A DNA stretch of 64,000 bases from Asterochloris sp. CNOR1. Its lineage: Eukaryota; Chlorophyta; Trebouxiophyceae; Trebouxiales; Trebouxiaceae. Of the stretch, positions 10,669 through 21,500 are shown one piece after another. A model generated the notes under the pieces. The model searched no databases. It worked only from the letters and a program-made list of their open reading frames with translations, and was not told the DNA's origin. A program made the translations under genes and the position numbers. The stretch covers positions 3,534,001 to 3,598,000 of the forward strand of contig OZ017749.1 of assembly GCA_963969365.1 (NCBI GenBank). Direction: 5' to 3'. How positions within the stretch are numbered: position 1 is the stretch's first letter; every line of letters begins with the position of its first letter.

Positions 10669-12027
10669 TCAAAAGTATCTGCACAGGTGCCGCCAAAAGG
10701 GTTCTCCCATCTCACCCTGCATGGCACCCCGCACAGGCTGACCAGAGTGCTGCAGCAATTTGTCATGCACTAGCACGCATGCTGCGACCTTTGCGCTCAC
10801 TAGTTGACGGGGCTACCAAATGCCTGCTACCTCACAGACAGCCCCAAGCGCACAGGCTCCAGACACGCTTTCTCACTGGATGCAGGGACTCCCCCCCTCA
10901 TTCCTGACCACTCTGCCGAAGTGGTGGCCTCTGCGCTTGTCCCTCCTTGAGTGCTGTACCTCCTCGCCTGCATGGGCGCGGCCCACTGGCTTGGTGCAAG
11001 ATAGCTGAGCATATGCTGTTGCTGTTGCAGCGCGGCAGACCACGTCAAGGGAGCACAGGCACAAAATGGGAGTGTCGTGAGCAGCTTTGGGCTCAGCTCA
11101 GCCAGCTGCAGATCTGGCGCCCATGTCTTGATGAAAGACAGCGATGGAGGAGCTTGATATCTGATGGGACGCACCATTCCAAGGATACTTCTCGGCCACA
11201 TCCATGACGCCTCCAGCTTTGATAACTGTCCTGCATCACAGCCATTGGCAGCGTGAAGGTTCTGTGCTTGATGACGGCCAGCATACCATGGCAGGGCTGC
11301 ATGCACCTGAAGAAGGCTTGGCTGTCCTCCACCTGCAGGTCAGCACAGCTGAGTCAGATTGGCCAGAGACTGGCATGCACTCATTCATTGTACAGCTTCT
11401 ACACAAAACAGCTTGCCACGCACTTAATCAGAGGGACATGCTCCTAGCCCCCACAGAAGGCAAACACACCTCCAGTGTGTTCAGCAGGCCCAGCGCTCTC
11501 CGCAACACCCAGGACAGCTGCACAGCCTCACAGGCTGCTGTCATGTCATCACTATCCTCCTTGGACTTCTGCCATCGCCCTGTAATGGCCTGCCTGGCGG
11601 AATTTTGCTGAAGGCACTGTGCCAGGATCTTGCCACTGTAGGGCAGACATGAATAATGCTAGCACTGCTCAGATTTGCTTTTGTGCTGACTCATATGCTT
11701 GTGTCACCTGCCTGAGCCTGTATCACGGCCATATAGCTGCTTTGTGAAAACGGGCAAACTTTGCTGGATCTGATGTGATCTCCTTCGCCTGCAAAGCCAT
11801 TCGATACCTGGAATGTCCCTGGCAGAGGCCATCATGCTGGAACAATGGCACTCTGAGGGTCCTGAGGAGCGGGCTCTCGAGTAAGAGAGAAAGCAAGTGC
11901 TAGGTCAGCCTGCGTGCAAAGAGCTTACAGGCCTTGTGAGCTTTGCAGCAATCATATGATCATTCAGCATGTAAAGGCACCAGGGATATTTCCTGCTGCC
12001 AGGAATCCCATACCAAAAGGTTGCCAT
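10669..12027 (-). CDS. Unrecognised gene, coding-like exons on the minus strand
   Basis: Several stretches have strongly protein-like composition and plausible junctions. An exon at about 11720-11905 reads GLCQGHSRYRMALQAKEITS and continues FARFHKAAIWP to a gtgata donor. It joins in phase (CC + T gives Pro) to an exon at ~11485-11643 reading GKILAQCLQQNSARQAITG, then SKEDSDDMTAACEAVQLSWV and ending in LLNTLE. A short exon near 11310-11335 (VEDSQAFF) and one near 11100-11215 (GVMDVAEKYPWNGASHQ) follow. A last segment, ~10669-10770, ends WRHLCRYF with TGA. A possible start is ATG at 12027, but its junction would need a 29-nt intron, so the 5' end is doubtful. I recognise no family. Helix-rich, with no membrane segment seen. 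Confidence 0.4.
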
Positions 12028-12114
12028 CCCCGCAGATTGACAAGAAAGTAGGCAGTTTGAGACACTCGAGGCTCTCGTCAGTGCAGCCCGCCTCAGCAGC
12101 CTAGTGCAGCAGTG

Positions 12115-15100
12115 ATGAAGTCAATCGGGGCTCCCATGTTCAAAGTGGCCTTGCTACTGTTGCTTGGCAGCTTTGCAGCACATGCAGCCAGGCAAAAGTC
12201 AGGGAGGCTGCTTCAGGATGATACAACCATACTGGCAGTCAAAGGAGGTGTGCAACTCTCCTGCTTTAGCGCCTGACTTTGGTGCAGGGCGTGTGGCTCA
12301 ATGCATGACTGCAGCTGGCTACATATGTGGAGGCCCCCTAGCTTGGCAAAGCCCTCAATGCAAATGCAGTGTGGGTTCACCTGCAGGCCCCGGACGCGCA
12401 TTGCTGAACAACCCCCTCACATCTGCCCCTGTTGCAGGTGCGTGCATGCCTGTACTTGCCCTGTGCTTCAAACAATCCTGGCAGGTGTCACGCAACAACA
12501 ACACACAACCGCCAGGCACATGCTGTGCTGCTTGCCTGTTGCACTTGCACTTGCCAGCATGTGCATCGATGTGCACCTTGTTCTTAGCCTGGTCACTCAC
12601 AAAAAACCTTTTGCACCTGCCTGCAGTTGCCACAACAGCTACGCCTGTCAAAGCCACACCCAGCCCTGTGGCACCCACCCCTAGCCCGACTGTGAAAGCC
12701 ACAGCCCCACCCGCAACCCTAGCCCCTGTAGCCACCACCGCTGTGCCCACAACCACAACTGCCCCAGTGACCACTGCTGCAGTAACAACCACAAACGCAC
12801 CAACCACACCAGCTGCCGACAGCAGGCTCACAGCGCTGGTCGCCGTGCTGGAGGTGTCAGGGGAGGGGATCCTCCCAATCGACTCTGCCAAGCAGGTTTG
12901 TACAGCAGTACCTGTGTCATATCTCTTGCACCCCACATTTGCCTTCTTCTCTAAGATGAGGCACCGCCTGAGCAGCCAGGCAAACACAGAGGTCAGGCTG
13001 TCAGGCGCAAGCAGCTGCCAGTTTGTGCTGTCCTGTGCAGGCCAAGCTCCTGCTTGCTTTGGCAGACCTGATGACAACTGTGACAAACCCTAGGAGCAAC
13101 ATCCTGGTGGCAGGAGCCAAGACAGTGAGCACCACTGCAACAGTGGCCCCCACAACGACTCCGGAAGCGACCACAGCCGCACCCACCACAGCAGGTGTGT
13201 CTGCTACCCGGCAGGTGCACATGATGCAATGTCCAACCCACTGAAGAGGGTCTGGAGGTATTCCTCCAGTAGCTGGCTCTGCAGGCAGCACTGTATCTGC
13301 ACTTGGCATGCAGCTCGACACTTTTGGCCTCAGTTGATGCTGCCAAGTAAGGACTGCATCCTGAGTAGCCCCTTGGCTTCAAGGGTGCTGCCCAGTAAGA
13401 ACTGGAGGGCAGAACGTCTCCCCGTGACTGTGTTTGGGAGCTCTGTCTCTTGAGGCCCATAAACTCAAGTGTTGGCTGGCCACTGCTATATGCAGCCCCC
13501 ACCACGGCAGCGCCAAAGGTGACCACCGCAGCCCCCAAGGCCCCAGCTACCACCACGGCTCCTACCAAGGGCAGCGTCGTGGTGGGACGGCGCCGGCAGC
13601 TGCTGCAGGGAACGCAGGAGGTAGCGGATATGACTGTGGAGGTTGACATGGGGTCCGGCAACGCTGCTGCGGTGTCAGGGGCCTCTGACCAGCTGGCCTC
13701 CATAGCCAACAGCGGCCTGCTCAGGGTGAGACATGGGGCTGGCACTGACAGCTACAGGTGACAGCGTGTGGGGCACTCAGCCAGCTGGCTTCTGTGAGCT
13801 AACAGCACCTGGCGCAGGAGTGAGAGACTGCTTCATCTGTAGAGTAGCTGGCAAGTGAAGCAGGGATGCAGACAATGCCAAGCCAAGCTGCAGCAGCAGA
13901 CCAGAGTGCCAGCTGTCATGAGGGTCCCCTGGCAGCAGGGGTGATGCTGTGTGGACTTCATGGCAGCCACCTGCTCAATGACAAGGCTTGCAGCGCAACA
14001 CTAGCAGCATGTCTTGAAGGCTCGTGCCGCACTAGCACCCTGAGAGCCGCCTGATGCAGTGGAGCACTGAGCCTTGATGCTGCCAGGGGCTGCACAGCCT
14101 GGCTGCTGGACTGTTCAGCTAAAGCTCTGGGCTGCGTCTCCCCTGTGGCCCGGTGCAAGTCAGTCAAGCTGAGCACCTTGACCTGGTCTCCACCTTTCAC
14201 TGGGCTGTCTGTCGGCTGGCAGCCTGACGCTGAACCCCAGCTCGTGGCTGCAGTCCAACTTGTTCGCGCGGGGCGTGTCGCTGGGCAGCATCCAAGTCCT
14301 GTCCTCCCAAGCCAGCCTCCCAGGCCTCACCAGCGTGACGTGCCGCCTGAACAGCAATAACGAGTGTGCAGGTGGGGCAGCCTGCATCTGCTTGATACTG
14401 AAGTTGTCCAAGGCAGCACTGCTGCCTGCTGAGCGAAAGGGTCTTACAGGGTCACACCCCTGCATTGTGCATAGCCATGCCTTCAGGCCGGGGCAGCAGC
14501 ATGCTAGCGCAAGAGCATTGCAGCCAGCCTTGCTCATTGGTCAGCGGTGGGCGCTGTAAAGGTACACCATCAGGACTGTCCGTCTGTCTAACATGCTGGC
14601 TCCATGCTGTGCCAATACCTCCGCTCGAACTCCAGACTGTGCATGCAGCCAGAGCACTGAGCTTTTGTTGCAGGCAGCAGCAGCGACACCGGCAAGATAG
14701 TTGGCATCATCGTGGGGGTGGTGGCAGCTGTGGTGCTGTGCATGCTCATCCTGATTGTGGTGCTGCTGCTGCGGCGGAGGCGCCTGGCCAAACAGTCGGC
14801 GCAGCAGCCCGTCCCCAAGCAGGTGTGCTGCATGGACATGAATGGGGGCACGCGCTTGACCCAGGCAGCTGTCCAGCTGCAGTCTGCGCAGCAAATGGGG
14901 AGACATGAACTCTGGGTGGAGAGCTTGCCTGCCAGGAGCCAGTCATGGTGCCTGCCATGTTGGTCCGGCTGCAGCCTGGTGCCAGCTGACACCAGCGGTT
15001 GCAGCCGTCTGTTCAGTCTTTAAAAACTTCATGATGCCTGTGGACTGTGGCTGGACAGTGGCCACGCCCTGCAGCTGCTTTTTTTTCAGGCACTGGGGTT

Positions 15101-18100
15101 CCCTGACTTACAGGTTGACTCGCCAATCCACTTTACACAGCCAGGCGGGGTCCAAGTAAAGGCAGACGGCACTGCTCAGGTGTGCCATGCCATCACTTAA
15201 CCTGTCAAGTAAGCAGGGGTGTGCAGATGCCTGCTTAGACATTGTGAACCCTTGTCAAATGCAGCAACAGGTCCAATCCTACTTTGTGAGCAAAGCTGGC
15301 AATGGAAATGTGGTATAGTGCGCCTTTTCCAGCATACAGGTTTTCTTGTGAAGGCGCTGATTTGCTGCGCACATGACTGCATGGGGCTGCGCACTCATTC
15401 TGGCTTGCAAGATTGGAAGGAAGAACAGCCTGACAGAGAAGCATGTCAGCAAAGAATTGGTCATTCTTTCTGCTGTGCAGGCAAAGGATACAGAAGGGCA
15501 ACGCCAGATGGCTGCCCTCAATCAGATTACCTTCAAGAAACCGGCCACCAGGGCTGCCCCCAGCAGCCCCTCTGCCCAGTTTGATGGCCCCGGCATCATG
15601 GTCATTGCGGGAGGGGCCCAGACTGGCAGCCCCGCCTTTGGGCGCCAGCTCTCTGAGCAGAGCGCTCGCGCGGCGCCGCCTGTGAGCCAGGCCGGTGCGT
15701 GCTCCCTGTCTTTGCTCTGCCTGCTGAGGGAGGCAGCTGTGCTAAGCACTGAGGCTGTGGTGGTCACTCCAGCCCACATGACTTGTCTCAATTGGCAGCC
15801 CAGCGGTCGACAGCTGTGTGCACAGAGCCCTCAGGCAGCAGTGCCAGGGAGCCAGGCTGGTGCCTGTGTTGGCCCCTGTCAACCGTTGCTGTCAGATGAT
15901 GGCAGGGAAGTGGGCCACAGTTGCAGCTGCTTTGTGCACATGCCCTGCTTGCTTTGCACTGCTCTGGTTGCTCAACCTCTGCACGCCCAAGGTGTGGCCA
16001 GGCCCCAGATCATCAAGCGCAGCTGCAGTCTGCCTGAGCTTGCCTGCACTGTGATTCGTCATGGCCAAACCTGGTCCTGTCCTTGCACTGGGTGCTGCAT
16101 GGCTTCGGCAAGCAGCCATCAAGCATTGCCTGGCCTTTCCCTCACGCTGAGGGGTGCAACCCTCTGCTTCAAGCCAATGTGCCTCCCACAGATGAGGAGC
16201 CTGAGACGCCACGCTTGGGTGGCACTCCGCGGATGCAGACGCAGACCAGTGGCCCCTTGCGCAGTCCGCGAGTCAGTGGATCCCCCACAGCGCTGGGAGG
16301 CCTGGTGAAGAAGCTGTCGGGAGCGCCCCTGGGTCCACAGGTGGGCGGGGCTGCCTGATTGCTTTGCAGAAACCCTGCTTGAGAGAGAAACCCCTGGTGT
16401 GGGATGGTTCTTGCTTTTTGCCCGGTTCATGTACATGTGCCTTCAGTCTGACTGCAGGGCTGAGAGCATGCAGTGGCAACACAGGTCATCTGCAATCCGT
16501 GCAGGGAGGCTGCAGGAAACTCCCTGCACGGCTGCTGGACAGACGTGCTGCGTGCTGCATAGTCAGCTGACAGCATTCCCCCTCATGTGGGCAGCTTGGC
16601 TGCGGCTTAGCAGCAGCAGCAGCAGCAGGCTGTTTATGTACCTGTGGGCCGCAGATTGACGCGTTCTGACATGCCGTTCCTTTTAAGTATAGGCAACTAG
16701 TGGTGTCATACGAGCCAGATTTCTTCTTCTCATTTCTCGTCAGCTGGTGTTGCTTCCTTCTATGAACTGCAGAGGGACACACTGTCAAACCCTATCCAGA
16801 CTCAGATGTCAGTGAGGCTCAGCCTGTAAACTCAGTCTGTGCCTGTATGCTGCAGAGGAACACAGTGTGGGAGGCTGCCCGCATTGAGGTGGAGCAGAGG
16901 AGACGGATGGAGGCCGAGGACAGCCTGAGGGAGCAGATTGACAAGGGCACCCTAAAAGACAGGGCAGTGGACCTTGTGGCTGATAATGTGCAGCACAGAA
17001 CTGATTACTTCAGGTGAGGATGCCTCCACTTGTCATTGTCACTTGGCCTCATTGGCGGGCTGCAGATGACAATCGAGCAGGGCCAAACACACATGTAGGG
17101 CAGGGCGCCTGGCCCAGCACACTGGAGCCCAGCACTGCTGCTTGCGGCTCCCTGACCTGTAGATGACAGGATAGCAGAGCAGCACATACAAGTAGTCGCA
17201 GGGCGCCTGGCCTAGCACTATACACGACAGCGCAGTTTTTGGTTTGCGGCTTCCTGACCTGCTGCTTCAAGTGCTAGTCTGCATTGTAGAACCCCCCCGA
17301 GACCCAAACTGCAACGCTGCACACTCAAGAGCACCAGGTAAGCTGATTGAAGTGTGTGAACTGGCCTGACTGTCTGCTGCAAAGTGACTGCAGGAGCCAA
17401 GGCAAGGATGTGAGCGCCACTCACATGAACAATATCCAGAAGTTGCCTGTGCTCAGCCGTGCCAATGTGCTTGAAACTGGTTGCAGGAGCCAGGGGAAAG
17501 ACGCCCCATACTTCAGGCACAACATAGACTTCCTCCAAAATAAGGGCAAGGATGTGGTGATCTTCGATGTTGAATCCTGGCAGCAGTGGCGGGATGTGTT
17601 CAGCTTGTGGCTGGAGGTGCACTACCCTCAGACCAGTGACCTGTATGAAATGCAGAGGTGAGGCAGCCCACTAACAAGTCAGGCCTGGGTGTAACCCAGA
17701 GTGTGGCCCTTGTCTCACCCAGGTCTGACCCTGGGTGGGCCCTGACCCTCTTAGAGGTTATGACTTTTGCATTGTTATCTGGGTTTAATGGCCGTGACTG
17801 ATTTCACATGTGGTGGCAGCTTGTCAGTAGCTTACTCTCACTGGTGCCGTGAGAGCATGCTGGGAGAGCAGTGGCTGGAAGGTCTGCTGAGTTGCTGTGG
17901 CACCTTCAGGGAATCGAACTCTGTTGCTCCCTGTTTAGTGCTTTATCACCAAAAGCGTCTAGACCATGGACTTCTGTATGCAGGTATCAGGCAAAACTGC
18001 TGGCAAGGCAGCAGTCTTTGCCCAGCTCGCAGCCGAGCAGTCCCATTGCAGCACGCCCTCCAAGTGGCCAGTACGCATACCCACCGCCTGCCATGTCAGA

Positions 18101-18185
18101 CAAGATTGCGCCCGATTCCATCCCCCCTGGCCCGCTAGCCCAAGCCATGTCTGCCAGATCAGGTTTCATTCCTGCCAACTACTGA
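12115..18185 (+). CDS. Mucin-like single-pass membrane protein with long cytoplasmic tail
   Basis: The start at 12115 gives MKSIGAPMFKVALLLLLGSF, a signal peptide. The ectodomain is Thr/Pro/Ala-rich (exons ~12628-12895, ~13045-13195 and ~13495-13724; runs such as TTAAVTTTNAPTTPAA), typical of heavily O-glycosylated algal wall or surface proteins. It is followed by a Ser/Leu/Asn-rich segment (~14205-14371) with one CRLNSNNEC-like stretch. Exon ~14676-14821 encodes a transmembrane helix (GKIVGIIVGVVAAVVLCMLI) and an RRRR stop-transfer. The tail continues through exons at ~15481-15695, ~15800-15862, ~16190-16341, ~16746-16806, ~16856-17014 and ~17488-17659, and ends at ~17992-18185 (GFIPANY, TGA). 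It is basic, then contains a charged helix (RIEVEQRRRMEAEDSLREQ). No catalytic domain was recognised. A cell-surface sensor or wall anchor is inferred. That the two halves form one gene rests on the phase-0 join KQ/AKDTEG. Confidence 0.6.
15640..15865 (+). repeat. Duplicated exon 3' end (FGRQLSEQS / SGRQLCAQS)
   Basis: The exon ending at about 15695 (tgggcgccagctctctgagc, then VSQAG and gtgcgt) is echoed at ~15800-15862 by cagcggtcgacagctgtgtg, GSQAG and a gtgcct donor. The second copy is still open and may be used as an extra exon. The offset is about 168 bp. Confidence 0.5.
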
Positions 18186-18546
18186 CCCACTGCGCAGCTG
18201 TTTGATGAGATTTGAACTCACTGAACCATGCATTTTTAGGAAGTGCGACAGTTTGCTGAGTAGCGCTCTTCATACAGGTAGAGATCCTTCTGAGCACCAT
18301 CAATGCAAACGCAGCCCAAGTTAAGTTGCCATGTTGACAAACACTCAGCGCATAGGTTCTGGCAGGATCTGGGTCCAGCAAAAACAAGGGGGCAAATGCC
18401 CAACAGCAGCAGGTTGAGGGCACACAGCAGGCATTTGCCGTGGTCAAACCATATAGGCATGAGGTGGGGTGCACTGGAGACACTGAATGACCTAAGGGAT
18501 ACTCCTAGAGGTGGGTCGTCATCTGATCTGCGGGAGAGTCAGCAGG
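18186..18546. other. Convergent 3' flanks
   Basis: This lies between the stop of the membrane-protein gene (plus, 18185) and the stop of the Kelch-BTB gene (minus, 18547). No coding or structured element was recognised. Confidence 0.4.
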
Positions 18547-21500
18547 CTACGCGTCATCATCAGATTCTGAGGGACGACTGCTGCTTTCTGGAGAAGAGGC
18601 TGCCCCTGCAGCGGCGGGAGCCTTGCTGGCCTTCCCCGACTCCAGCGACCCTTCATCAGCAAAGTGCATGCCGCCCTTGATGCAGCACTCGCTGGCGAAC
18701 TGCATCGCGACAGCGGGCTGCTGCTGAGCCAGCTCCTGGAATGAGGGGGCCATCTGTAGAAGACACGCCACCCTCAATGCAGCAGTCACTGGCGAAATGC
18801 ATCTTGAGGACACGCTGCTGCTGCAATTGCAGCGCCACTGGTGGCTGCACACTAAGATGCGCAACACTGCTGACAGCAGCCGCAAACTACAAAGCATGGC
18901 AAAGTAAAGCCTGCTTTCTGTTAATAGTGATGCAACAGCCCTCAAGTAGAAATGTGAAACCCCAGGTGTATGCCCCGACTGCCTGAAGCACTGCTGAGCT
19001 TGAGCAGCTCAGGCTGCCTCTGACTGTCCTGTCTGAGAAAAGTGCTGTTGCGTTCAGTTCTGTTGCATACAGCATCTTGTGAATGTGGTGAATGCAGCAG
19101 AAGTGCGTTTGGTGCCCAGTGCTGATGGGTGGCATGCAGCGCTGAGTGCATTGTATTTAATTCAAAAACAGCTGCAAGCTTGTCTTGATCACAGGTTTGG
19201 AGGCTCACCAGCACATTGGGAAGACACTTGCCGGCCACCTGTGCTGCCACAGCCCTCAGCTCTGCACTGCTGCGCTCATGAGCCACCTGCACCAAGGCAA
19301 AAGCCGCAGGGAAACCCTGGCGTTGACAGCGCTGCAGAATGAACAGGCAGAGGGGGAATACTGAGTGGCCACAGAGAGCAGCAATCACAGCAGCACGATG
19401 TGACTGCATGCCAGAGGTGGAGTGAGACTGTCACACCCCACAGACAGGCAGCAGCACCAGCAGCTGGCTGGGGGCTGTGCAAGCTAGTGCTGCCCAGCTG
19501 ATTGCTGAAGGTCAGGCATGTACTGTGCAGGGGTGCCCAGAACGAGACCTGACCTGCAGCAGGGGCGCCACATCGTGCACCCAAGTGACCTTGCCGAGCA
19601 TGCTGACGCACTCTGCGCTCAGGCCTGGACAGTCATACTTGTCTGCCAGCTTGAACAGCTCAATCAACTGCAGCAGGAACGAGTGATCAGCCACAAGCAC
19701 CTGAGTACAGGCAAAGTTTTGACTTCTCTCATTGCCAGCAGTCATCTCCTCAGTAGGCGCTCAGGACAGTGGTGCTCTTGGTGAGCTCAGCATGCGGCTG
19801 CCACCAGAGTCTGACTGCACATGAGTCAGCAGCCGCAGGCAAGCAGAGATTGGCCCTGGCCGGCGCTGGGTGTCAGAGTCAGGCGTGCAGCACCTGTAGT
19901 GCTGACACAGCAGCAGACCCAGGAACATAAGCAAATTTTTGTCTACAACAAGCATCCGGGTCCCAAGCAAGTTGGGACTTGCCTGCGCGTGATTCTCTGG
20001 GATGGATTGCAGGCGCCCATACATCCACTGGAGCATCAGCAGGACGTCATCATGTGTGAAGTCCTCGATGTGCACCTCCTGCGTGGTTGCCTGCAAGCAG
20101 TGTGCAGACATGAGGCAGAGTTCTACTTCCTGTGGGCAGGGAACTGCAGCATCGAAAGCGTGCCTTGTCTCGAGTGTGGTGGATTCCCAGCAGGAAGCCT
20201 GCCGGCAGAGCAAAGACGGTGTGGCAGGAGGGTGTGTGGTCCGGTACTGCAGCAGCAGGATGCTGCGTGCCCCTAACTCTCACATCAGGCCAGGGCATCT
20301 GCTGAGTGATCACCCCAGCCGGAAACAGTAGGCTGAGTGCTGTCAGCAGCCCTTGCTGGGCAGAAGCCTCTGCCTGTGAAATGCAGCGTGCCTCTGCTCC
20401 AGTCTGCTGGTTCTTGCTTTGCTTCATGCATCGGTGGGCAGCCCTTTGAACAGTTGGCTGCCCTGTGGTCTGGCAAAGCAAGATGCTGCCATGTGGACAG
20501 CGTGTTCGACCAGCAGCAGGCAGAGGCAGCAGCTGCTCACCTCCTTCATGGGCTGGGCAAACATCCGAGCCAGCACCTCAGAGTGAGTCGCCAGCACGTG
20601 CCTGCAGGTCAGGGCAGCCCACTTCAGCCATTCCCGCTGACTGGGTTTTTTGGTAAATCAGGGATTGCACAGCATTTTACTGCAGCAGAGCCAGTCCGCT
20701 CATCCCAGGGGGCATCTGAGGACCATTGCTGGGAAAGCATTGAGCGCAATCAGTGAACACACCCATGTCCACCTGTTGAAGACGGCAGGCCTAAAGCACA
20801 AAGCAGCTGCCTGCCATCAGCCTGTAGTGCAAGCAGGGCTGGCACACCCTTCGACACCCCCTCCACGCAGCAGACGTGGCTGAGGTGGACAACAGACCAG
20901 CAAAACTGCAATACCAGCTTGTTTACAGAGAGGTCTTTGGCATCCTCTCCACACAGAGTGGCGGCCGCTCAGCTCTGCCCTGGCAGACTGGCATTTGAGG
21001 GCCAATGCTGCAAAGTGGTCTCACATGTGAGCAGGCCGCAAACACAGCATGGCACCTGCTGAGCTCTGGCCTAGTGCAGCACTCCCTTGACACAGTGACA
21101 GTTGCTCACCTCTGAATGGAGATGTGGCAACGATGCACCACAGAGCAGCAGTCACTAAGTCCTTCTCCAGCAGACAGGCTACAATGCTGCAGATGTTGCG
21201 CCACCTGTGAAACGGCCCTAAACACATCATGGCAGCTGCTGAGCTGTGGCAGTCAGGAAACATTCCAACACAACTTACAGCATATGCCTCACCGGTGGGC
21301 TGGAATGTGGCGGCCATCGACCACAAATCGGCAGTCGCTGAGCTCTGAACTTTTGAACAGGCGCTGGATGGCTGTGAGGGTCAGGGCGGGGCCGCAGGGC
21401 GAGTGCGGCTTGGCAGGCTGCTTCCACCACAGAATCTCGACTGCAGGGCACAGCGTTGACAGCTCACAGGCAATACTACCTGCTCTGCAGGAGAGCTGCA

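Noticed and set aside
12355-13745. Long Val/Ala/Gly-rich minus frames of ~250 codons
   Set aside because: Reverse translation of the Thr/Pro-rich exons of the membrane protein; low-complexity mirror.
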